Positions 1 through 11,176 of a stretch of 64,000 bases of DNA are shown one piece after another (the stretch's first letter is position 1; every line of letters starts with the position of its first letter). Under the pieces are notes generated by a model. It worked only from the letters and a program-made list of their open reading frames with translations, had not been told where the DNA came from and searched no databases. Source of the stretch: Cryptomeria japonica. Taxonomy: Eukaryota; Streptophyta; Pinopsida; Cupressales; Cupressaceae. The translations under genes and the position numbers were made by a program. The DNA lies in assembly GCF_030272615.1 (NCBI RefSeq), contig NC_081408.1, positions 306,306,450-306,370,449 on the forward strand, written 5' to 3'.

Positions 1-744
1 CATGTTTCCACATTTTGCATTCATTTCAAGCAAGGCATTTGCAAGTACAACACCTAACAAAATTCCTCTATCTGTTATGCTTTGATGGATGTCCATACCC
101 TATTCCAAAGCTCCCATTTTTGCATAGGCAGGGAGGATGCTGGAAAAGGTTGTGGAATTTGGCTTTATGCCTTCCAATTTCATTTGCTTGAAAGTGTCTA
201 AAGCCTTTTCGACAAATCCATTTTGTGCATATCTAGCAATCGTTGCAGTCCATGAGACAACATTTCTTTCAAGCATTCTATCAAACAGTTGACGTGCCTT
301 GTCTATGCTTCCACATTTTGCATACATGTCTACCAAGGAAATTGAAACTACAACATCTAACAAAATTCCTCTATCCTTTATGCTTCGATGAATGTCCATA
401 CCCTATTCCAAATCTCCCATTTTGGCACAGGCAGGGAGGATGTAGCAATGGTCGTGGAATTTGGCTTTACACCTGTCGATTGCATTTGCTTGAAAGTTTC
501 TAAAGCCTTCTCAACAAATCCATTTTGTGCATATCTGGCAATCATTGTAGTCTAGGAAACCACATTTATTTGAGGCAATCTGTCAAACAGTTCCCGTGCC
601 TTGTTTATGCTTCCACATTTTGCATATATGCTAACAGAGCAATTGCAACTACATCTAACAAAATCCCTCTATATTTTATGCTTTGATGGATGTCCATACC
701 CTATTCCAAAGCTCCCATTTTGGCACAGGCTGAGAGTACGCTAG
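1..744 (-). pseudogene. PLS-type pentatricopeptide repeat gene remnant
   Basis: On the minus strand this reads as pentatricopeptide (PPR) repeats, RNA-binding helical modules that normally act in organelle RNA editing or processing. Typical phrases are visible, such as LVDMYAKCGSIDKARQLFDRM and NVVSWTATIARYAQNGFVEKAL. The DNA is a tandem repeat of about 300 bp: the same stretch recurs at about 58, 361 and 659. That is about 101 residues, the size of one P-L-S triplet. Only 100-399 is open. The copy at 400-700 has frame breaks and a stop where a Trp is expected (near 555), and the third copy decays after about 744. The N-terminal and C-terminal domains (E, DYW) are not seen, and the left side is cut by the window. 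The family call is firm; pseudogene status is likely. Confidence 0.85.
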
Positions 745-1092
745 CAAACGTAACTAAAGAAATGCAATGATCAGCTCCAAAGACATCAAACCACTACTAA
801 CAAAACTGAGAGTCTAAAATATTATAGGGAATAGTGTGAGCTATCCTGAAATAAAATATTTTATTTTCAATTTCAACTAAAACATAATTACTCAGCCATT
901 TAATGTTATTAATAAGTGTTTAATTTATGAAAGAGATAAATGGTTGGCCACAAGTACATGAGTTACTAAATGCACACAAATAAGTGAATTTGATATTCAA
1001 AACTATCTACAATGAATTCAATTCTTGTCCATTAGTCATTTATGTTTGCAATAAGCATCTTTCTTTGTTTTTCTTAATCTTTATTCATAGTT
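745..1092. other. no gene seen; left flank of copia element 1
   Basis: AT-rich sequence between the PPR remnant and the copia insertion. I see no coding signal, RNA gene or repeat in it. Confidence 0.5.
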
Positions 1093-1097
1093 ATGTG

Positions 1098-2158
1098 TGT
1101 TGGTATTTTGGTATGGTTTTGTCATTGATGTCAACACGTACTAAAATCTTATCAACTCTGACACTTTGGAGAATCAACAACATTCACCGGCAAGCAAGTG
1201 ACTCATGCACAGTCACCGGTATTTGGTACACCGGCAAGATATAATGATCATCGGCAATTGGAATGATATGGAAAACACATGGTTATATCGAAGACATCGT
1301 TTGGACATCTTGTCCTATATTTTTGTTTATAGGTATATTCATATTTGCATATTTGTTGTTACTGGCAAATAGGTCCAGGGTTCCACTGATAGGTTTATCT
1401 TTTCCAGATCAGCATGGCACACTATGGAGATGATTAATTATTGTTGTAGATGCATTAAGCCAACATGTTCAATCAATTATTGCATCGGATATTATATTAT
1501 TTGTAAAATATTTTATTGTAATATCTGGTATAGCCAACCTACTAAAATTGGTCGTAGGTTATGGTATAAATGTAAGATCTTATTTGTAAGATCAGATGTG
1601 GAATGTGGAAAAGGATTGTGTGAAGGTATATGTGAGAATAAGCAGAGCTATACATGCAGACATCATTTGAAGATTGAAGGAGGGTTTTTTTGTGAAGACA
1701 ATCAGAACTACACCGGTACTGAATCCAGCATATGAAGATGCTATTTTGTGCAGTACATTCTTATTGGATTTAACCATCCAACTGTAGTCAGTGTGACTCC
1801 CATTTTGTGATTGAGCAGTGAGCACTAGGTGGTTGGCCTTTTTGCATGTGCAGACCCCATTTATGTACACTTACTATCTACAGTAGTATCATCTGATTGT
1901 GGGTAAGGTTTCCCACCGTGGTTTTTCCCCTTACAGGGTTTCCATGTATAAATATTGGTGTTATGTGTTGAGGATGACTTTGTGTTTATGTTTCATGCAC
2001 TAATCCTTACTGGTACAACAATTAACTGTTAAATCTATCTACCGACATATTGAACTGATTTACCAGTATTAAGCATTAAGTTGGTTAAGTTGTTTTTGGT
2101 TTGAATTTATTAGACAACTGATTCACCCCCCCCTCTCAATTGTCTCCAGGACCTAACA
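1098..2158 (+). repeat. 5' LTR of copia element 1
   Basis: Starts TGTTGGTATTTTGG and ends CCTAACA; its partner is 6676-7736. A TATAAAT at 1565-1571 is a plausible LTR promoter, repeated at the same place in the 3' LTR, but a second TATAAAT at 1947 makes the choice uncertain. A run of C about 25 bp before the end (TTCACCCCCCC) is shared with the other copia elements here. Confidence 0.95.
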
Positions 2159-2160
2159 AT

Positions 2161-2172
2161 TGATATCGGAGC
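2161..2172 (+). other. primer binding site, copia element 1
   Basis: TGATATCGGAGC lies 2 bp after the LTR end. It differs by two transitions from TGGTATCAGAGC, the usual copia site pairing with initiator Met-tRNA, so priming has probably been weakened by decay. Confidence 0.75.
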
Positions 2173-2214
2173 TTAGTCCTCTTTTGTAGAAGTTAAACAC
2201 CTTGAGGAGATCCA

Positions 2215-5200
2215 ATGTCTACTAATTATTTCAGGAAGGACAGTCCTAAACTTGATGGAACCAACTATGCCATATGGAAGATCAAAATGGAGACACATCT
2301 AAATTGCATTGGAAAAGACATCTAGGATGTTACAAAGAACGGTTATACTACTGCTGTACAAGGTCAGCCTAGTCCAACTAACTTGACTAAAGATGAGGAA
2401 AATGATTGCAAAGTAAGAGAAGCACTTTTGAGCACATTATCAGATCAACAAATCATGGGACTATCAGATAGGTCTACTGCTAAATCTATTTGGGATCATT
2501 TGGAAACATTGAATGAAGGAGATTCCACAGTCAAAATTGCAAAACTTGAAAGCTTCCGGGAACATCTGAAAATGGAAGAAGATGAAAGGATTTTTTCTTT
2601 TTATGGAAAGAGTAAATGAAATTGTTTTGGGTATTAAATGTTGTGGAGGAACCTTAAGTGAAGATGAAATTGTTTCAAAAGTTTTGAGAGGATTGCCACC
2701 GGCATATAAAATGAAAGCCACTACTATAAATGAATTAAGAACAATGCCTAATACATCAGTTACTAGGGATACATTGATTGGGAAACTTTCAGCTTTTGAA
2801 ATTGAAGAATTTGGTCATGTTGCTACTATAAAGATAGATTTGGCCTTTAAAGCATCAACATCATCTGCTCCATCATTTGACAAATCTGATTGGAAAGCCT
2901 TTTATGCAAGAGAACTTGAAGACAACAGGAAAGAAAATGAAGAACTTGAAGAACTTGAAGCACTATTTGCAAGGAAAATGCCTAAAGGTTCAATTGGAAG
3001 TATGTATGAAGGTAAAGCACCCTTTAAATGTTTTAACTGCAATAAGATTGTCATATGGCTTCAAGATGCCCTGATAGACATGCTAGACTAAGAGAAGAAG
3101 CTAGAAGAACATACAAGCCTAACCCTGAATATCAGAGATACAAATTTAAGAAGAATAAAGACAAATCTTGTTACATTGTTGATGAAGGTGTGACTGATGA
3201 TTCTGATGAGGATCCAGTAGACAATGGATGGGTTTTTGTTGCTATAACAGAAGATCAACCAGCACCTACTACTCAACTAGTAGTACAAGCCTTGGTAGCT
3301 AAAGTTGAAGTAAAGGATTAATGGATCATTGATTCAGGATGCTCACATCATATGATAGGAGACACAGGTAAATTATTGAACTTTCAAGAATATAACGAAG
3401 ACTTAGTGAGATTTGGAGATGACAAAGCTTGTTCAATCAAAGGTAAGGGTACAATTTCTCTTGATGGTAAGCATATCACTGACAATGTCTACTATGTTGA
3501 AGGATTAAAGCATAATCTTTTGAGTCTTGGTCAATTAGTTGAGAAAGGATTTCAATTACAATTCAAAAATGGAAAATGCAAAATCATGAATAGAACTGGT
3601 TTAGAAATTGCAACCGGTAATCATACTAGAGGTAATATCTTTCATTTGAATAACAATGAAAAGACATGCTTAATTGCACATATAGATGAAAGTTGGTTAT
3701 GGTATAAGAGACTCTGTCATGTAAACTTTGATTGCATGGTGAAGATCAGTACTACTAAGGCAGTTAGAGATTAACCTAAAATTGTCAAACCTTAGAATAC
3801 AATATGTAAGGAATGTCAATTTGGAAAACAAGTTAGAGCTAATTTCAAAAGTATTCCAAAAAAATCAAATAATGCTCTTGATTTGATTCACACTAATTTA
3901 TGTGGTCCAACTAGAACTAAAAGCTTACAAGGTGATAGATATTTCATGCTAATCATTGATGACTATTCTAGAATGTGTTGGGTTACTTTTCTCAGAGAAA
4001 AATCAGAAGCACTTGGAAAGTTCAAACTGTTCAATGCAATGGTAGAAAATGAAACCAGTAAGAAAATCAAATGTCCAAGATCAGATCAAGGAGGTGAATT
4101 TACATCTAAGGAATTTAATACATTCTATGAAGTGAATGGAATCAGAAGACAGTTATTAGCACCTTAGACACCACAACAGAATGGAGTTGTTGAAAGGAAA
4201 AACTAAACTATCTTAGATGCAGCAAGAAGTATGTTATCAGAAGCAAACCTACCACATGTATATTGGAGAGAGGCAGCCAGTACAGTGGTCTATACATTCA
4301 ACAAAGTTCACATCAAAGGTGAAACTGGTAAGACCCCTCATAAACTATGGTTTGGTAATACTCCTACTCTTAAGTACTTTAGAATTTTTGGAAGTAAATG
4401 TTATATCAGAAGAGATGAGTATATTAGCAAATTTGATCCTAGAAGTGATGAAGGAATATTTCTTGGTTATTCATCTAAGAGCAAGGCATATAGATGTTTT
4501 AACAAAAGATTGCAAAAAATTATTGAAAGTACAAATGTAAAGATTGATGAACAATTCAGAGGAACTTCAAGGTATATAGACTCTGAACTAGCAACAAAAA
4601 TTCCATAGTAATTGAGGAGCAACAACAAACATAGACACCCTAGTATGTAAGACTGAATCATTCTGAAGATCAGATAATTGGAAACAAGTTTAAAGGAGTT
4701 ATGACAAGAGGAAGATTGGAAAATGAAGAGGTATGTCTTATTTGTCAAATTGAACCATTATCTGTTAATGAGGCATGTGAAGATGAATTTTGGATTAAAG
4801 CTATGGAAGAAGAATTAGAACAAATTGAAAAAAACAACACTTGGACATTAGTTCCCTGGCCTAAAGATAAAAATGTAATTGGAACCAAATGGGTATTTAG
4901 AAACAAACTTAATGAAGATGGTAAGGTTGTCAAAAATAAAGCAAGACTAGTGTGCAAGGGATATTCTTAGAAGGAAGGAGTTGATTACAATGAAACCTTT
5001 GCACTCGTAGCTAGAATTGAGGCAATCAGATTATTTTTGGCTTTTGCAGCACACAAGAACTACAAAGTTTATCAAATGGATATTAAATGTGCATTTTTAA
5101 ATGGAGATCTTTAAGAGGGAGTATACATTGAACAACTTGATGGATTTTCTTTGACATATGACAATGATATGGTTTGCAGGTTAAGAAAAACTTTGTATGG

Positions 5201-6288
5201 ATTAAAAAAAGCTCCAAGAGCTTGGTATGCAAGATTGGATAAGTATCTTTTAAAGATTGGTTTTACTAAAGGAAATGCAGACAATAACTTATATTATAAA
5301 GTAACTAATGATGACATCTTGATTATAGAAGTATTTGTTGATGATATAATCTTTGGAGGAGAAGATGGATTATGTAAAGAATTTTCTATTAAAATGCAAC
5401 AAGAATTTGAAATGTCTATGATTGGAGAAATAAAATTCTTTTTAGGATTGTAGATTTCACAGACTGATAAAGGTATATTCTTGAGTCAATCCAAGTACTT
5501 AAAAAAGTTACTAAAGAAATTTGGGATGGATAACTCTAAACCGGTAAGCAAACCTATGACAACAAATGACAAATTATCACAAAGGGATGAATCTACACCT
5601 GTTAATCCGACTAGGTACAAATCTATGATAGGAGGTTTACTATATTTAACACAAACTGGACCTGATATTATGAATGCAGTATGTATTGTTTCAAGATTTC
5701 AAAGTAATCCTAGAGAAAATCATGAATCGACAGTAAAAAAGGATTTTTCAATACTTACAAGGCACTATAAATCTTGGATTATCCTACCCCAGAGATGAAA
5801 ACTTTGAATTATGTGCATACACAGATGCAAATTGGGCAGGAGATGTGGATGATAGAAAAAACACCACTGGCAGAGCATTCTTTCTTGGAAATAGATTAGT
5901 ATCTTGGTTGAGTAAGAAACCAAGTTGTACATCTTTATCAACTACAGAATCAAAATATGTTGCAGTAACAACTAACTGTACACAGGTACTATGGCTTAAG
6001 AAAATGTTGAAAGACATAAAGGTAAAATGCAAGGAACCTATTACTATCTATTGTGATAACACTGCAGCAATTGATATATCTAAGAATCTAGTATTACATT
6101 CTAAAACCAAACATGTTTCTATCAAACTAAATTTTCTAAGGGAAAATGTTGAAGCAAAGGAGATAAAACTGGTTTATGTGAATACCAAAGAACAGATTGC
6201 AGATATTTTCACTAAACCTTTGCCTAAGAAGACTTTTGAATATCTCAAAGATCAGCTTAGAGTCATACCACCACTAGTAGAGACTTAG
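2215..6288 (+). pseudogene. copia gag-pol polyprotein, broken (element 1)
   Basis: Starts at the first ATG after the primer site. The order is gag (2215 to about 3320, with a zinc knuckle near 3030-3075 split by a frameshift), aspartic protease (Asp-Ser-Gly near 3332), pre-integrase zinc region (about 3700-3830), integrase core (about 3883-4230), integrase tail (to about 4608), reverse transcriptase (about 4701-5453, catalytic motif F-V-D-D near 5338) and RNase H (about 5820-6288, ending in the usual ADIFTKPLP). In-frame stops lie near 2323, 3319, 3772, 4165, 4204, 4606, 4968, 5115 and 5452. Frame changes occur near 2600, 3050, 4610-4700 and 5750-5845. No functional product is possible. Confidence 0.93.
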
Positions 6289-6663
6289 ACAGTTGATCAT
6301 TGTCATCAATCGACAGAACTAATAGAGAAATCTTTTATTCCAGTCTTTGATGGGAAGCTACTTCTCAGGGGGAGTAGTTGGTATACTAAATTGATTGGTA
6401 TTTTGTATATGAACTTGGTTTTGTTGTAACTTTGGCATTTGATGTCAAAGGGGGAGAGATTGGTATGGAAAAGCTTTGAAAAACACAAGGAAAACATATG
6501 TTGCTCCCAGGGGGAGAAATTGTTGTTTGGGAGAGATCATTACTCACTGTATCTGTATTTTGATTTCTGGTTATGATCTTTTTGGAGATTGTTGGTTTTT
6601 GGTATTTGGCATTTCTGTTTTGGCACTTTGATGGTTTTTCCATCTTGTGTTGCCATCAATGCC

Positions 6664-6674
6664 AAAGGGGGAGA
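6664..6674 (+). other. polypurine tract, copia element 1
   Basis: AAAGGGGGAGA lies just before the 3' LTR and would prime plus-strand synthesis. Similar G-rich AGGGGGAG runs occur upstream at about 6367, 6446 and 6508, as if the tract had been duplicated several times in the 3' untranslated part. Confidence 0.85.
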
Positions 6675-6675
6675 T

Positions 6676-7736
6676 TGTTGGTATTTTGGTATGGTTTTGT
6701 CATTGATGTCAACACCTACTAAACTCTTATCAACTTTGACACTTTGGAGAATTAGCAACATTCACCGACAAGTAAGTGACTCATGCATAGTCACCAGTAT
6801 CTGGTACACCGACAAGATATAATGATCACCGACACTTGGAATGATATGGAAAAAACATGGTTATGTTGAAGACATCATTTGGACATCTTGTTCTGGAGTT
6901 TTGTTTATAGGTATATTCATATTTGCATATTTGTTGTTACTGGCAAATAGGTCCAGGGTTACACCGACAGGTTTATCTTTTCTACATCAGCATGGCACAC
7001 TATGGAGATGATTAATTATTGGTGTAGATGCATTAAGCCGACATGTTCAATCGGTTATTACATTAGATATTGTATTATTTGTAAAATGTTTTATTGTAAT
7101 ATCTTGTAGAGCTGACCTACTAAAATTGGTCTTAGGTTATGGTATAAATGTAAGATCTTATTTGTAAGATCAGATGTGGAATGTGAAAAAGGATTGTGTG
7201 AAGGTATATGCTAGAATAAGCAGAGCTATACACCCAAACATCATTTGAAGATTGAAAGAGGGTTTTTTTGTGAAGAAAATCAGAACTACACCGGTACTGA
7301 ATCCATCATATGAAGATGCTATTTTGTGCAATACATTCTTATTGGATTTAACCATCCAACTGTAGTTAGTGTGACTCCCATTTTATGATTGAGCAGTGAG
7401 CTCTAGGCAGTTGGTCTTTCTACATGTGCAGACCCCATTTATGTACACTTACTATCTGCAGTAGTATCATTTGATTGTGGGTAAGGTTTCCCACTGTGGT
7501 TTTTCCCCTTACAGGGTTTCCATGTACAAATTTTGGTGTTATGTGTTGTGGATGACTTTGTGTTTATGTTTCATGCACTAATCCTTACCAGTACATCAAT
7601 TAACTGTTAAAACTATCTATCGACATATTGAATTGATTTACCAATATTAAGCATTAAGTTGGTTAAGTTGTTTTTGGTTTGAATTTATTAGACAACTGAT
7701 TCACCCCCCCCTCTCAGTTGTCTTTGGGACCTAACA
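6676..7736 (+). repeat. 3' LTR of copia element 1
   Basis: Same length and ends as the 5' copy. It is followed immediately by the duplicated target ATGTG. Confidence 0.95.
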
Positions 7737-7741
7737 ATGTG

Positions 7742-8659
7742 CATATTTCACATTCTATAATTAGGATATCAATTGCTATGGATGAACACTAGCATGATGT
7801 TTGTGTTATGGTATAGATGCATGGAAACATAATTATGGGATTGTTATATTATAGAGATCATAAATCTAGATATCACATATTAGTTCTAGCTCTTCTTGGA
7901 TTGAGTCTAAAGTTGGCATACAATCATAAAGCCATTATTAGTAGATCTATCCATTTCTAGTAAAGACAACTGAGAAAGTCATTTTGATATTGAGAGTTTC
8001 TTATCTATTTACCTATTGATCATTGTTAAGCCATAATATTTAGGTCTATTTATCTCTCTTGCAAAACCTTTATAAGTGTCCTTGATTGTCCCTACTACTC
8101 ACTCTTCAATGAAATAGTGGAGTTCTAAAGATTTGTTGCACAAGATGGTGTTGAATGTATCAACAAGGCTAGTATGGAAGGCATGTTCAAGCTTCCATTT
8201 GTACAACTTACAATAAATGATTTGTTGATAGAAGAAATTCTTGAAATAGGGATACAATTGAAAGACAAGTAAGTACATGCAAACCTCCTCAGTTGAAAGT
8301 AAAATCTATGTATAAAAAGAGTACATTGAATCCGAATCCATAAACACAATAGAGATACCGATGGAGACTTAATTGGATGTAGCATGTCGCACAAAAGTTG
8401 TTAGACTATGCTAAGCTAGTACATAATGTTTCGTAAAGCTACATTAGTATTTTACCCAAATCATTATCTACCAAAACTAACTATAGTAATCCTTTTGAGG
8501 ATTCATTTCATGGTGCTAGATCTTCATTTAGTTCCACTTCTTGTTGGAGAAAAGAATAGAATTTCTTGAGGTAGATGAATATCCCATCAACAAAGGACAA
8601 GACCCTTTCTAGAATATAACAAATTCTACTCCAATAAAAGATCATGGGGGTTTCACTAG
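7742..8659. other. no gene seen
   Basis: AT-rich flank of copia element 1. I found no conserved coding signal. A short minus-strand open frame at 8125-8394 has no recognisable features. Confidence 0.45.
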
Positions 8660-8895
8660 AGATATTGAATAAGAGATAGACTTCTACTACTGCATTAAAA
8701 GCATTGGCATGTTCTTCATTTATTGATGTAAACTCTTTGTGACACCACCACAACCAACAAAGGTGTAAAAAGTTGTTTGCAATGCATGGATTTTTAGGAT
8801 TGTCCTTTGAGAAAACAAAATTAAAGTATGGAAGCAGGATCTGCCAGCTCCCAAGGGAATCTTGATGAAAAATAACTATAAAATATTTGGGCGAG
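8660..8895 (-). pseudogene. inverted fragment of CWC22 (end of MA3 domain)
   Basis: Read on the minus strand, this stretch aligns by eye with 10290-10550 of the plus-strand CWC22 copy. Shared landmarks are the run encoding SKDNPKN and, after it, the run GAGTTTAC followed by TGAAGAA and ATGCCAA. It lacks an internal segment and has several 1-2 base gaps, so the frame is broken. It is therefore a second, older or faster-decaying piece of the same gene in opposite orientation, about 50 bp upstream of the larger copy. Edges are approximate. Confidence 0.6.
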
Positions 8896-8944
8896 CTTAT
8901 ATGCAAAAACTCATGCTTCTTGAAGGGTTTATGTACAGAAATAA

Positions 8945-10800
8945 GCACGAATTAAGTGGTAAAGGGGCTTCTGGAAATAAGAGGGACAGAGAGGCAGTGA
9001 AAGTGAAAACTTTTGGTGTTGTGTCTGCTCCATCTTAGAATGGGAATGGCGAAGGTGCTATAAGAGGAGCTAAGAAGGGTGTTGGAAGAAGTGAGGGTGT
9101 TTACATTCCCCCATTTAAGCTATCTCAAATGATGAAAGATGTAGAAGACAAGAGCAGTGTGGAATACCAGTGCATGACATGGGATGCCCTTTGGAAGAGT
9201 ATCAATGGGTTAGTAAACAAGGTAAATGCATCTAACATCAAGAACATCATTCCAGAGTTGTTTGCAGAGAATCTCATCCATGGGAGGGGTCTATTTTGTA
9301 GGTCTTGTATGAAATCCCAAATGGAATCCTCTAGATTTACAAATGTTTTTGATGTGTTAGTTGTTGTGGTAAATACAAAATTTCCTAAAGTTGGCAATCT
9401 TCTTTTGTGAAGAATTATTTTGCAGCTTAAGAGGGCATACAAATGCAATGACAAGCACATGTTGATAGCAGCAACCAAATTCATAGCTCATTTAGTGAAT
9501 CAACAAGTTGCACATGAGATCATTGCCTTGGAACTTCTCACCCTTTTACTAGAGAACCCCACAGATGACAGTCACCCAAAGGTCTCTATGGGATTTTTGA
9601 AAGATTTAGAGGTATTCTCCATGAGGGGGAAATTGAAAAATGAGTATAGTTTTTAATTGAAGGCCTTTTTGCAATTCAGAAAGCTAATTTAAAGGGTCAT
9701 CCAGTTGTGCATCCAGATCAGTTAACACATGAAGTTTTCCTAGAAGATGAACTTGATCAAGAAGCTAGTTTGGATGTTTTCAAGCCAAATCCTGATTTCT
9801 TAGAGCATGAGGCAACCTATGAAAAACTGAAGAAAGATATCCTTGGAGATGCTTCTTCAGATGAAGCAGAAGGGGAGAATGATTTAGGTGATGATTCAGA
9901 TGATGATGAAGAGGAAGGTGAGGAAGCATTGAGAATACAGGATGAGATAGAGACAAACTTGGTCAATTTAAGACATACAATTTATTTGACAATCATGTCA
10001 AGTGTTGATTTTGAGGAAGCTGGTCATAAGCTACTAAAGATCAAGCTTGAACCTAGTCAAGAGAGAACATACCTTCATTATTAGGTCTTCTTGGGCAAAG
10101 ATTTTGTATGATCAATAAAATTTGTGAGGAATTTTTTGATAAGTGTTTTGTACAACAGTATTCTATGATACATAGACTGGAAACAAATAAACTACGTAAT
10201 GTTGCAAATTTTTTTGCCCACTTACTTGGCACAGATGCTCTTCCATGGCATTGTCTTGCTTATATACATCTAACAGAGGAAGATACTACTTCCTCTTCTC
10301 GTATTTTTATAAAGATTCTCTTGCAAGAGCTGGTAGAGCAGCTTGGTATATTGTTGCTTGATGAAAGGTTGAATGATCCAACAATGCAGGAGTCTTTTGA
10401 TTCAATTTCTCCAAAGGACAATCCCAAAAATTCATGGTTTGCTATCAATTTCTTTACTTCTATTGGTCTTGGTGGTATCACTGAGAGTTTACGTGAGTAT
10501 TTGAAGAATATGCCAAGGCTTGTAATGTAGCAACAAAAGTCTATTCCTGAGTCAGATGAATCTACCTCTAATGACGATTCTTCTAGTTCATCAAGTTCCT
10601 CAGATTCTAATACATCAGGCTCAGATTCTAAGAGTGAAACTGATAGTGAGAGCAGTAAGGAGTCACCAAGAAAGATATAAAATTCAAAGCATGACAATGA
10701 GTATGAAAAAACAAGAAGAAAGAAAAGGGCGAGGGCATCTGACTCGGAGGATGGAAGGGACAATGAAAAAATCAAAAGGAAAAAGAAAAGGAATTAAAAA
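8945..10800 (+). pseudogene. CWC22: CWC22 pre-mRNA splicing factor pseudogene
   Basis: CWC22 is a spliceosome protein with MIF4G and MA3 domains that contacts the exon-junction factor eIF4A3. Here, after a short N-terminal part with a stop near 9036, the MIF4G domain begins near 9100 (VYIPPFKL, then DKSSVEYQ, then NIKNIIPELFAENLIHGRGL). A TGA at 9408 interrupts it, and part of the domain is deleted with a frameshift near 9590-9660. The acidic linker (9707-9940) and MA3 domain (about 9945-10530) follow, with one short internal deletion near 10060. The tail is Ser/Asp-rich (10540-10680) and then Lys/Arg-rich (to about 10800). I see no introns across 1.6 kb of a gene that normally has them, which suggests a retrocopy, but I see no poly(A) tail or flanking direct repeat. 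Confidence 0.85.
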
Positions 10801-11176
10801 TCTTTCTAGTCATTTATTCAAGGCTCTAGTAGACACCGTTTTCCTAGATTGTGACAAACAAAAGAATCACTCCCAAGTGCTTTGGTTTTACAACAGATGA
10901 TTATAAGATGCTACAATGTTGTCTTATGTATTTTAATAGCCATGGGTTTCAGAATTTTGTACTTGACAGGTAATGGATAAACAGTGTTAGGAGGAGAAAA
11001 TATTGAAGGCCAAGTGCAGATTGTGATAATACTAGATCAATGAATCCTGTTATTTATTGAGTATTTCTTGTTTTCCATGTTGTGTGATGTACCATAAGCA
11101 AGCTAGAAATCTAAATTCAATAAGATGCTTTGTTTAATGATGATAATTTCTATTTTCTTGCCTGTGAAGAAAGACC
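10801..11176. other. no gene seen; possible transposon border
   Basis: Lies between the CWC22 pseudogene and the transposase start. The left end of the CACTA-like element should be here or further left, but I could not find a convincing CACTA terminus. Confidence 0.4.

Larger units (their letters stand above)
1098..7736 (+). mobile_element. complete Ty1/copia retrotransposon, element 1 (decayed)
   Basis: Both LTRs run from TG to CA and are 1061 bp each. The insertion is bounded by the direct repeat ATGTG at 1093-1097 and 7737-7741, a perfect 5-bp target duplication. A primer site and polypurine tract sit at the expected places, and the order gag, protease, integrase, reverse transcriptase, RNase H is that of Ty1/copia. 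By eye the first 240 bp of the two LTRs differ at roughly one base in ten to twelve, so the insertion is old. Coding capacity is destroyed by about nine stops and at least four frameshifts. Confidence 0.95.

Noticed and set aside
984-1244. Open frame across the left edge of LTR 1
   Set aside because: It spans the insertion junction and reappears in the 3' LTR copy, so it is chance coding in the LTR.
10260-10775. 171-codon minus-strand frame opposite the CWC22 tail
   Set aside because: It is the antisense shadow of the MA3 domain and Ser/Asp-rich tail. The plus strand carries the recognisable protein.
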